NCBI RefSeq assembly: GCF_034043675.1
Contig: NZ_JAXCLA010000007.1
Coordinates: forward strand, 372,001-436,000
Direction of reading: 5' to 3'
DNA from: KK5 sp034043675
GTDB taxonomy: Bacteria; Pseudomonadota; Gammaproteobacteria; Burkholderiales; Burkholderiaceae_C
Length of the DNA: 64,000 bases
The position numbers and the translations under genes were made by a program. The notes beneath the pieces were generated by a model, which saw only the letters and a list, made by a program, of their open reading frames with translations, was not told the origin of the DNA and made no database searches. Shown one piece after another: positions 32,579 through 40,374 of this stretch; within the stretch, counting starts at the first letter, position 1, and each line of letters opens with the position of its first letter.

Positions 32579-34146
32579 CTCCGATTCCCGTCCCTTGGCG
32601 CTTGCCCTTGCTGGCTCTGACCCTGGCCTGGGCGCTGCTCGCCACGCTGTATTTCGATACCGGTGCGGCGATGGTCCATATCTGGGACCGCTCGGAGACC
32701 TTCGCTCACGCCTGGGTCGTGCCGCCACTGGCGATATGGCTGGTATGGCGTCGCCGCGCGGAATTGGCCGCGCTGACTCCCCGGCCCGCGCTACGCTGGC
32801 TGTGGCTGCTGCCGTTGCTAGGCCTGCTGTGGCTGGCCGGCGACCTGGCCGCCGCGCACGCGGCGACGCAGTTCGCGCTGGTGGGCATGCTGGTCGCCGT
32901 CGTGCCCGCGCTACTGGGCACGGACGCGGCGCGCCGCATCGCGTTCCCGCTGGGTTTCCTGTTCTTCGCGGTGCCCTTTGGCGATTTTCTGACGCCGTGG
33001 CTGGTAGACCGCACGGCGGACTTCACCGTGCTCGCGCTACGCGCCACCGGGATCCCGGTTTTCCGCGAGGCGACGCAGTTCGTCATTCCGACCGGCTCTT
33101 GGTCCGTCGTGCAGGCGTGCAGTGGTATTCGCTATCTGATGGCCTCTATCATGGTGGGCACGCTGTTCGCATACCTGAACTACCGCAGCAATGGAAAACG
33201 TTGGGCCTTCGTCGGCGTGGCCATCATCACGCCGCTGGTTGCCAACTGGTTGCGCGCTTACATGATCGTCATGCTAGGCCACCTGTCCGGCAACCGGATC
33301 GCCACCGGGGTCGATCACATCATCTACGGATGGGTGTTCTTCGGCATCGTGATGCTGGTGATGTTCATCATCGGTGCACGCTGGTCCGACCCCGATGGCG
33401 AGCCCGCGCCTGCTGCGCTGCGCGAGGTCGCATCAGACGCCGCGCCGCGCCGCGCCGCGACCGTACTGTCTGCTGCGCTGCTACTCATTGCTCTGCCCAT
33501 CGCACTGCGCGCGCAGGTAGAGCATGCGGCTCCCAAGTCCACACCGAGCCTCGCGGCGCCCACGCTACCCGGCTGGACATGGAATGTCCAGCCACTCAGC
33601 GACTGGACGCCGCATTTCGACGGTATGGCAGCGACGCTGCGCGGCCGCTACGAACCGACGGCGGGTGGCCCGGCCGTGGGTGTCTTCATTGGCTACTACC
33701 GCAACCAGAGCTATGGCCGCCAACTTATCACTTCGACCAACGACCTCGTCGAGGGCGACGATGAGCGCAAGGATCCATGGGCGCGCACCGCTTCCGGCCT
33801 TGCCGGCTTGGATAACGCCCAGCCCTGGCTTACCGCCGAACTGCGCGGCCAAGCGTTGAGCCAGGTCACCGGCAGCGGCGAGTTAGCGCCGCGACTACGT
33901 GTCTGGCAACGCTACTGGATCAACGGCCGCTCGTTCACCAGCGACTGGCAGGCCAAGCTTTATGGCGCGTGGTGCAAGCTGCTGGGGCAGGGCGACGACG
34001 CGGCCGTCGTCATCGTCTATGCCGACAAGGTCACTGGTGGTGGCGACGACGACGTGTTGCTGCGCGGCTTCCTGCATCAGCATGCCGCTGCGCTGAACAC
34101 CGCTCTGCAGGATGTCCGCGACCACGACGCGGCACACCGCCCCTGA
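32575..34146 (+). CDS. xrtA: Exosortase A fused to an EpsI domain
   Basis: Integral-membrane transpeptidase-like enzyme that cleaves PEP-CTERM signals. The 523-residue product has about eight membrane helices in the first 270 residues. The catalytic residues are all present: C182 in QACSGIRYL, R227 in NWLRAY and H248 in GVDHIIYGW. The C-terminal part (about 300-523) is an EpsI-like periplasmic domain, with the YYRNQSYGRQLI and WARTASG motifs, a fusion common in the XrtA subtype. It overlaps the preceding glycosyltransferase by four bases. The visible substrate in the window is the PEP-CTERM protein at 19352. Confidence 0.96.
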   Translation: MTPIPVPWRLPLLALTLAWALLATLYFDTGAAMVHIWDRSETFAHAWVVPPLAIWLVWRRRAELAALTPRPALRWLWLLPLLGLLWLAGDLAAAHAATQFALVGMLVAVVPALLGTDAARRIAFPLGFLFFAVPFGDFLTPWLVDRTADFTVLALRATGIPVFREATQFVIPTGSWSVVQACSGIRYLMASIMVGTLFAYLNYRSNGKRWAFVGVAIITPLVANWLRAYMIVMLGHLSGNRIATGVDHIIYGWVFFGIVMLVMFIIGARWSDPDGEPAPAALREVASDAAPRRAATVLSAALLLIALPIALRAQVEHAAPKSTPSLAAPTLPGWTWNVQPLSDWTPHFDGMAATLRGRYEPTAGGPAVGVFIGYYRNQSYGRQLITSTNDLVEGDDERKDPWARTASGLAGLDNAQPWLTAELRGQALSQVTGSGELAPRLRVWQRYWINGRSFTSDWQAKLYGAWCKLLGQGDDAAVVIVYADKVTGGGDDDVLLRGFLHQHAAALNTALQDVRDHDAAHRP

Positions 34147-34188
34147 CAATTACATTCCTCCTAACATTCATCACGAGAGAGCTGCCCC

Positions 34189-35469
34189 ATGAACACCCTC
34201 GCAGTCATCGGTCTGGGCTATGTCGGCCTCCCCTTGGTGGTGGAGTTTGGCAAGCAGATCCGCACGATCGGCTTCGACATCTCCACGCAAAAGGTCGAGG
34301 CCTGCCAGCGCGGTACCGACCCATCCCGCGAACTCACTGACGAGCAAGTGCAGGCCGCCAAGTTCGCGGTCTATACCGACGACCCAAAGCTCTTGGGTGA
34401 GGCTGACGTCATCATCGTCGCCGTGCCAACGCCGGTCGACGAGGCGCATGCGCCGGACTTCCGCCCGCTGGTCGGTTCCAGTACCAGCGTGGGCCGCCAC
34501 ATGAAGAAGGGGGCGATCGTCGTGTACGAGTCGACCGTCTACCCTGGTGCCACCGAGGAGGTCTGTATTCCCGTGCTGGAGCGCGAGTCCGGCATGAAGT
34601 GGAAGCAGGATTTCTTTGTCGGCTACAGCCCCGAGCGCATCAACCCGGGCGACAAGGAACACACCTTGACCAAGATCCTGAAGATCGTCTCCGGCGACAC
34701 GCCCGAGACGCTGGACAAGGTCGCGCAGGTCTATGAAAAGATCATTGTCCCCGGTGTGCACCGGGCGTCCAGCATCAAGGCCGCCGAGGCTGCCAAGGTC
34801 ATCGAGAACACGCAGCGCGACCTCAACATCGCGCTGATGAATGAACTCTCCATCATCTTCGACAAGCTCGGCATCGACACGACCGAAGTGCTGGAAGCAG
34901 CCGGCACCAAGTGGAACTTCCTTAAGTTCAAGCCCGGGCTCGTAGGGGGGCACTGCATTGGCGTGGATCCCTACTACCTGACGCACAAGGCCGACATGCT
35001 GGGCTACCACCCGCAGGTCATCCTCGCCGGCCGACGCATCAACGACGGCATGGGCAAGTTCATCGCCGAGCAGACGATCAAGCACATGATCGCTGCAGGC
35101 AGCTACATCAAAGGTGCGCGCGTCAACGTGCTGGGCCTGACCTTCAAGGAGAACTGCGGCGACCTGCGCAATTCCAAGGTCATTGACATCATCCACGAAC
35201 TGCAGAGCTACGGCGTCGAGGTCTTCGTCACCGACGTTCAAGCTGATGCCGAGGAAGCAATGCACGAATACGGCGTGCGCCTGACGCCCTTCGACGACTT
35301 GCCTCGCGCCGACGCCATCGTCGCGGCCGTCTCGCACAAGGAATATGCCAGCCTGAGCGTCGAGGACATCGGCAAAAAACTCGTCAAGGGCGGTGCGTTC
35401 ATCGACGTGAAGGCGGCGTTCGATGCGAAGGCGTTGCAGGGGGCGGGGTTCCGCCTATGGCGGCTCTAG
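34189..35469 (+). CDS. tviB: UDP-N-acetylhexosamine 6-dehydrogenase (TviB/WbpA type)
   Basis: NAD-dependent nucleotide-sugar dehydrogenase of 426 residues. It has the Rossmann motif GLGYVGLP, the central NTQRDLNIALMNEL helix, the catalytic cysteine C256 in VGGHCIGVDPYY, and the C-terminal UDP-binding GLTFKENCGDLRNSK. The GGHCIGVDPYYL form and the ERINPGD segment are typical of TviB/WbpA enzymes acting on UDP-GlcNAc or UDP-GalNAc rather than UDP-glucose. It lies 42 bp downstream of xrtA. With the wbpB/D/E genes it could feed a diacetamido-uronic acid pathway. Confidence 0.92.
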   Translation: MNTLAVIGLGYVGLPLVVEFGKQIRTIGFDISTQKVEACQRGTDPSRELTDEQVQAAKFAVYTDDPKLLGEADVIIVAVPTPVDEAHAPDFRPLVGSSTSVGRHMKKGAIVVYESTVYPGATEEVCIPVLERESGMKWKQDFFVGYSPERINPGDKEHTLTKILKIVSGDTPETLDKVAQVYEKIIVPGVHRASSIKAAEAAKVIENTQRDLNIALMNELSIIFDKLGIDTTEVLEAAGTKWNFLKFKPGLVGGHCIGVDPYYLTHKADMLGYHPQVILAGRRINDGMGKFIAEQTIKHMIAAGSYIKGARVNVLGLTFKENCGDLRNSKVIDIIHELQSYGVEVFVTDVQADAEEAMHEYGVRLTPFDDLPRADAIVAAVSHKEYASLSVEDIGKKLVKGGAFIDVKAAFDAKALQGAGFRLWRL

Positions 35470-35537
35470 CATGCGCACTTCGATCGGCTGGGACTCGAAG
35501 GGGCTAAGTACGCCCGCGCCGGCGCGTTGCTTGCGCG

Positions 35538-36668
35538 ATGACTGACACGCGGCCTCTGGTCGTCCATCTGCTTCACCGTTTTGATACCGGTGGGCTGGAG
35601 AACGGCGCCGTCAACATCATCAACCACCTACCAGCCTTTCGACATGCGGTGGTGGCGGTGACCGAGATCACGGCATTCAAGGAGCGTGTCACTGCGCCCG
35701 GCACGCAGTTCATAGCGCTGCACAAGCCGCCGGGGCAGGGCCTCTGGCTCTATCCGAAGGTCTACAAGCTGCTGCGCCAACTACGCCCCGCCGTTGTGCA
35801 CACGCGCAACCTTGGCGCGATGGAGTTCCAACTGCCGGCCTGGGCCGCAGGCGTGCCGCTGCGCATTCACAGCGAGCATGGCTGGGACATGGGCGACCTC
35901 GGCGGGACCAACCGCACGAATCAGCGCTTGCGCCGCGTCTACGGCTTCAAGACGCATCGTTTCGTCGCGCTGTCCAAGGCGATCGAAGCCTATCTGACCG
36001 GCCCGGTCGGCTTTGCCCCCGAACGTGTGCTGCGCATTTGCAACGGTGTCGATACGCAGCGCTTCATGCCGACCGCGAGCGTGTCCGACTCGTGGCCCTA
36101 TCGGCGAAATGAGCACATCGTCATCGGCGCTGTCGGTCGTATGGAGGCGGTGAAAGACCCACTGAATCTCGTCGAAGCCTTCCTGAGCCTCCGTGAACTG
36201 TGCCCGGCTGACTGGCCGCGGCTGCGCCTCGTTATGTTGGGTGGCGGCCCGCTGTTGGCGGCTGCACGTGATCGCCTAATCCAGGCCGGTGCTGCGGATC
36301 AGTCGTGGCTGCCGGGCAACCGCAGCGATGTAGCGGCGCTACTGCCGCAGTTCGACCTTTTTGTGCTGCCGTCGCAGGCCGAGGGTATTAGCAACACGCT
36401 GCTCGAAGCGATGGCTTGCGGTTGCGCGCCGGTGGCGACTGACGTGGGCGGCAACCCGGAATTGATCGAGCACGAAATCAACGGCCTGCTCACACCTGCG
36501 CAAGACAGTACCGCGCTGGCCATCGCGCTGGCCCGTATCGTCACCAAACCTGTGCTGCGCCGCCAATTTGCAGACGCCTCGCTGGCTCGTGCGCGCGAGC
36601 AATTCAGCCTGCGGGGCATGGTCTCCGCCTATGGGCAGCTTTACGCATCGTCGGAATCGGTGACTTGA
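35538..36668 (+). CDS. XrtA-system glycosyltransferase (TIGR03088-like, GT4)
   Basis: A 376-residue GT-B glycosyltransferase. VVHLLHRFDTGGLENGAVNIIN, VHTRNLGAMEFQLPAW and HSEHGWDMGDLGG at the N-terminal side and the donor-site motif LFVLPSQAEGISNTLLEAMACG with GNPELI match the exosortase A glycosyltransferase family TIGR03088. It is the last rightward gene of the core operon, 68 bp after tviB, and faces the minus-strand gtr cassette. A stem-loop without T run lies shortly after its stop (36696-36713). Confidence 0.92.
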   Translation: MTDTRPLVVHLLHRFDTGGLENGAVNIINHLPAFRHAVVAVTEITAFKERVTAPGTQFIALHKPPGQGLWLYPKVYKLLRQLRPAVVHTRNLGAMEFQLPAWAAGVPLRIHSEHGWDMGDLGGTNRTNQRLRRVYGFKTHRFVALSKAIEAYLTGPVGFAPERVLRICNGVDTQRFMPTASVSDSWPYRRNEHIVIGAVGRMEAVKDPLNLVEAFLSLRELCPADWPRLRLVMLGGGPLLAAARDRLIQAGAADQSWLPGNRSDVAALLPQFDLFVLPSQAEGISNTLLEAMACGCAPVATDVGGNPELIEHEINGLLTPAQDSTALAIALARIVTKPVLRRQFADASLARAREQFSLRGMVSAYGQLYASSESVT

Positions 36669-36730
36669 TCGGCCGGACGGCCCTCGCTGACTGATGATCT
36701 GACGAGTCGGATCAACAACGGCCGTTGGTT

Positions 36731-36755
36731 CTTAAAAGCGTCCTAAGGTGACGCT
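36731..36755 (-). terminator. Terminator of the gtr cassette, stop codon in the loop
   Basis: Read on the minus strand, AGCGTC and GACGCT form a six-base stem around a seven-base loop (ACCTTAG) that contains the stop codon of the GT-C gene, followed by TTTT. The overlap of coding end and terminator is compact but functional-looking. The stem is short, so efficiency is uncertain. Confidence 0.6.
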
Positions 36756-38398
36756 CTTGTGCGGATCAAATCCAGTGCTCGCAATTCGTAGGCCGGGAAG
36801 CCCCCCGCATCCACTGGCCCACTGATCACATAGCGTTCGGCCAGATGCGCGTGCAGTTTGGCTCGCGGTAGGCCAGCGAGTGCGACCTGCATGACCGGGC
36901 CACGCCAGTCCATGTCGTCCAGCGCGCGGAACACCAGTACGCGGCCGCCGCGCGCCAATGCGGCATCGACGTGTTCGTCTAGTTTTGCCAGCAGGGCGTC
37001 GACGTCAGCCTTGATTTCGTTGGCCTGTACGAGGTCAATGTTGAAGCGCTCCAGACCAGGCGTGTCCATCAGACTGCTGTCCGGCTCGCCGGGGTAGGCT
37101 GCAAAACCGACGTACAGGCCTTGCATACCCAGCGCCGTCTGCAATGCTTGCTGGCGCTCGGCCAGCGCGAACCGCGCTTTCGGGATGCCGTAGCCGACTA
37201 GGTTGACGGTCAGCAGTACAGGCGTCGCAATACACAACAGCCAGATCGTCAACCAACGGCGGCGCAGTTGTAGCGCGAGCAGCGCGACTGGCATCGTGAA
37301 CTGAAACCAGTGCTCTGGGTCGTTGAGGTTGTAGTAGTACGAGAATGCCGCCGCGCCCAGCACGAAGGCCCAGGGCGACAGCAGTCCCGGCTCGGCCTTG
37401 CTCTTCAGTGCCTGACGGGCACCGACGGCGAAGGTGGCAAGCAGCAGAGCGCCCACCATTGCCGCCAGCAGTGCCTGACCCAACAGCGACGGGAGCACAG
37501 GGCGAACGTCCGCCAGCCAACCCCAGAGATATGCCCGCCCCAATGTGCCCACCGATGGCAGGAACGCGAAGTTATTGACGAGGCTGAACCCGAAGCGCAG
37601 TGGCATTTCCTTCAACGAGGGGAAACCGACGTGCAGGTCTTCCTTCTCTTTCAACCCACCGAGCGTGAAGCCCAATAGGTCCTGGGCGGACGTCGTACCG
37701 CTCTGGCGGGCGACGACATAGGCCGCCAGCAATAGCCCGAACCCGACGACAGCCAGTGCAAGCGCATAGGGCAACATGCGGCGCACTGTCTGAGCGAGAC
37801 CATATCGGCGTGCACCGCGGATCAACATGAACACCGCCAGCAGCAACATTTGTGGCAGCACGCTGACGAGCAAGTTCACGCTGAGCCCTGCCCATGCACC
37901 GCTGGCGAGCTGATGACGGAGTGTCGACTGACCGGCCGCGTCAGCTCGCTCCCAGCGCAGCGCATGGTGTAGCGTAAGCGCGAGCGCGGGGAAAACCATC
38001 AATTTGATGTGTGCCGTCGGCCCCAGCGTCATGAGGTCGAAGCTGGCTGCGACGAAGGCGACGGCCGCCACGCTTTTCAGCGTCGAGTGCCCGGCCTCGC
38101 GCAGCGTCGTGAAGAACACTGCGCAGCCCAGCGCCACTGAGATGACGTTGATGGCCTCCAGGCTATGGTTGACACCCAGCACGTCGCCGCTGGCACGATA
38201 GAGCAGCAATGCCAGTGGCTGCATCCAGAGATGACCGAGATCCCAGAAGAAGCGGTTGGTGCCCAGTTCGTACCAGTAGCGGTCCACGTCGTCGACCTTG
38301 ATAGCCGAGCACAGCAGGGTGTAGGTCAGTAGCACGGCAGCACCTACCGCCAGGGCCGCTGCCATCGAATGGCGGGAAGCAAGGTTGTCAGTGCGCAT
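36743..38398 (-). CDS. Polytopic membrane protein, probable GT-C glycosyltransferase of a Gtr system
   Basis: A 551-residue protein with about 10-11 membrane helices. The first extracytoplasmic loop carries acidic residues (KVDDVDRYWYELG), as expected for catalytic residues in GT-C enzymes that use polyprenyl-phosphate sugars. The last 150 residues form a soluble domain. No close family was recognised from sequence alone. It is the last gene of a minus-strand set headed by GtrA and GtrB, the position where the serotype- or acceptor-specific Gtr transferase sits in known three-gene gtr clusters, so I infer it moves the GtrB-made sugar to the EPS or LPS on the periplasmic side. Confidence 0.7.
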   Translation of the reverse strand: MRTDNLASRHSMAAALAVGAAVLLTYTLLCSAIKVDDVDRYWYELGTNRFFWDLGHLWMQPLALLLYRASGDVLGVNHSLEAINVISVALGCAVFFTTLREAGHSTLKSVAAVAFVAASFDLMTLGPTAHIKLMVFPALALTLHHALRWERADAAGQSTLRHQLASGAWAGLSVNLLVSVLPQMLLLAVFMLIRGARRYGLAQTVRRMLPYALALAVVGFGLLLAAYVVARQSGTTSAQDLLGFTLGGLKEKEDLHVGFPSLKEMPLRFGFSLVNNFAFLPSVGTLGRAYLWGWLADVRPVLPSLLGQALLAAMVGALLLATFAVGARQALKSKAEPGLLSPWAFVLGAAAFSYYYNLNDPEHWFQFTMPVALLALQLRRRWLTIWLLCIATPVLLTVNLVGYGIPKARFALAERQQALQTALGMQGLYVGFAAYPGEPDSSLMDTPGLERFNIDLVQANEIKADVDALLAKLDEHVDAALARGGRVLVFRALDDMDWRGPVMQVALAGLPRAKLHAHLAERYVISGPVDAGGFPAYELRALDLIRTRASP

Positions 38399-38750
38399 GA
38401 GAGAGAGCTCCGTGGTCGTTCGGGCCGGTGCTGGCGGGCTCCCACCATTCAGGTGGCCAATGCTGGATTAGCAGCACGGTGGCGGGAAGATGGATCGGGT
38501 AGCCGAGACATGCCATCGCCGAGCTAATCTGGACGAGCGCGGCGACTAACGCCCCACGGTGGTCATGGAGGGCAAGCGCCGGGTGCACAAGTTCCACGAG
38601 GTGACGCTTGTGCATTTCGGCAGCGGGAAGGCCAAACCCTGCAAAGCCGCGGGGGCTCAATTCATCGAGCCGGTTGTACAGAAAGTCGGCCACGGCCGGC
38701 AGCACCAGCACCGCCCGAGCCAGACCCGAGGTCGGTTCGGGGGCGTTCAT
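38388..38750 (-). CDS. Small hypothetical protein coupled to gtrB
   Basis: A 120-residue frame that overlaps the gtrB stop by four bases (ATGA) and the start of the GT-C gene by eleven bases. The tight overlaps on both sides favour a real, translated gene. It has one or two weakly hydrophobic stretches (LARAVLVLPAVADFL; LVAALVQISSAMACLGYPIHL) and many His and Pro residues; no family is recognised. It could be a small membrane-associated partner of the Gtr system, or a decayed gene that keeps its start and stop. Confidence 0.5.
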   Translation of the reverse strand: MNAPEPTSGLARAVLVLPAVADFLYNRLDELSPRGFAGFGLPAAEMHKRHLVELVHPALALHDHRGALVAALVQISSAMACLGYPIHLPATVLLIQHWPPEWWEPASTGPNDHGALSHAH

Positions 38751-39766
38751 CGGTCTGTATTCGCGCCGGGCCAGCCGCCCGTGATGGCCTCGACATGAAA
38801 CCGCGGTCTCGCTTTTCCGGCCTCATAGACCTTGGCGAGGTATTCGCCGATGACGCCCAAGCTCAGCAACTGGATGCCGCCGAGCAAATACATCGGGATC
38901 ACAGTGGACGCCCAGCCCGGGAGGGCCATGCTGGTGAAGAGGCTGATGAACAGCGCCCACAGGCCAAAGGCCACGCTGACGAGGGATACCAGCATCCCCA
39001 GCCCTGTGATCACACGCAGCGGCGCGGCGGAAAACGATGTGACGCCGCGCCAAGCCAAGCTCAGCATCTTGGACAGCGGGTATTTGGACTCACCCGCAAA
39101 GCGCTCAGCGCGATCGAAGGTGACGATGCTGCTGCGGTAACCGAGTTGCGGCACCATCCCGCGCAGGAATAGGTGCGTCTCGCCATAGCTGCGCAGCGCC
39201 TCCAGCGGGCGACGGCCCAGCAGCCGGTAGTCGGCGTGATTGAAGACGACTTCCACGCCCATCATCGCCAGTGCCGTGTAGTAACCCTCGGCGGTGAAGC
39301 GCTTGAAGAAGCTGTCGGCGTCGCGGCGGCGACGTACGGCGTAGACGACTTCATCGCCGTTGCGGAAGGCGCGAATCATGTCGGGGATGATGGACAGATC
39401 GTCCTGTAGGTCGGCGTCCAGACTGATGAGTGCGTCGCCGCTGATCGACATGAGCCCGCACAGCAGCGCGTTCTGATGGCCACGATTGCGGCTCAGCTTG
39501 AGGCCGCAGACATCGCTTCGCTCGCGAGCCAACGTCTCGATTAGTGCCCAGGTGCCATCACGGCTACCGTCATCGACGTAGTAGGCGGCACTTGCGGAGG
39601 CGATCAGGCCCTCAGCCTTCAAGCCGTCCAGCAACGCGCCCAGACGGCCGGCAGTTTCGTGCAGCACGGCCTCTTCGTTGTAACAGGGCAGTACGAGGTT
39701 GACGACCGGGGCTTGGCTACCGTCCCAACTGGAGCTGTGGAATTGAGTCGGGTCGATCAGTTGCAT
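38747..39766 (-). CDS. gtrB: Polyprenyl-phosphate glycosyltransferase, GtrB/ArnC-like (GT2)
   Basis: Transfers a sugar from a nucleotide donor to undecaprenyl phosphate on the cytoplasmic face. The 339-residue product has a GT-A domain with LVLPCYNEEAVL, the YVDDGSRDGT and SLDADLQDD (DXD-type) motifs and the SRNRGHQNALLCG acceptor segment, then two C-terminal membrane helices (about 250-270 and 285-310) as in GtrB. It lies 4 bp downstream of the GtrA-like gene, and its stop overlaps the start of the small gene after it. The sugar cannot be told from sequence. Confidence 0.9.
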   Translation of the reverse strand: MQLIDPTQFHSSSWDGSQAPVVNLVLPCYNEEAVLHETAGRLGALLDGLKAEGLIASASAAYYVDDGSRDGTWALIETLARERSDVCGLKLSRNRGHQNALLCGLMSISGDALISLDADLQDDLSIIPDMIRAFRNGDEVVYAVRRRRDADSFFKRFTAEGYYTALAMMGVEVVFNHADYRLLGRRPLEALRSYGETHLFLRGMVPQLGYRSSIVTFDRAERFAGESKYPLSKMLSLAWRGVTSFSAAPLRVITGLGMLVSLVSVAFGLWALFISLFTSMALPGWASTVIPMYLLGGIQLLSLGVIGEYLAKVYEAGKARPRFHVEAITGGWPGANTDR

Positions 39767-39770
39767 GACG

Positions 39771-40151
39771 TCAAAGTTGGCGGAAGACCCAGAGGCGGCT
39801 GAGCGTGAAATTGCTGACCAGCACGCCGGCGGTTGCGATGAACTGACTCAAGACGGGGTGCAGGCCCAGCGCCACAGCAGCGTGCAACAGACCGGCGTTC
39901 AGCGCGCAGCCCAGTGCCACCATCGCGACGAAGCGCATCTGCTGGGCGCGGTTACCCGCGCGGTGACCCTGAGTGGCGAAGGTCATGCTCGCGTTGGCCC
40001 AGTAGTTGAACGCGGCACTGATCAGGAAGGCTAGCGTAGAGGCCAACACCAGCGGCAACCCACCTGCCAGCACCAGGCCAATCGTTAGCAAATACTGCAA
40101 GCCGGTGGCAAAAACGCCGACGGACAGGAATGAGAACAACTGAGCGAACAA
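39771..40151 (-). CDS. gtrA: GtrA-family flippase-like protein
   Basis: A 126-residue, four-helix membrane protein of the GtrA/DPMS-like family, thought to flip polyprenyl-phosphate-linked sugars. Helices fall at about 5-25, 30-50, 72-92 and 100-120, with the family features FLSVGVFATGLQYL, FNYWANASMTFA and the C-terminal LSRLWVFRQL. The only upstream start codon in frame is TTG at 40151, without a clear ribosome binding site. It heads the minus-strand cassette and is divergent from the amidotransferase, 223 bp away. Confidence 0.88.
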   Translation of the reverse strand: MFAQLFSFLSVGVFATGLQYLLTIGLVLAGGLPLVLASTLAFLISAAFNYWANASMTFATQGHRAGNRAQQMRFVAMVALGCALNAGLLHAAVALGLHPVLSQFIATAGVLVSNFTLSRLWVFRQL

Positions 40152-40374
40152 GGCGGAGGGGTAGGGTGAAGTCGATGAAGTATCGATGCTTGCGGGCGTG
40201 TGCCGCCTTCTTTTTGAGCGGTGGTATCCCTTGTGTGGGGGATTTTCCGCGATTGGGGCTGCACCTGAAGACGCTCAAGCGGGGTAGCGTCACCAAACTC
40301 GGTAAGAATCCGACTGCTGTCCGGTTCGCCCGGCAAAGCGGCTCCCCAACAATGATTGGCTGAATCAATTCTCC

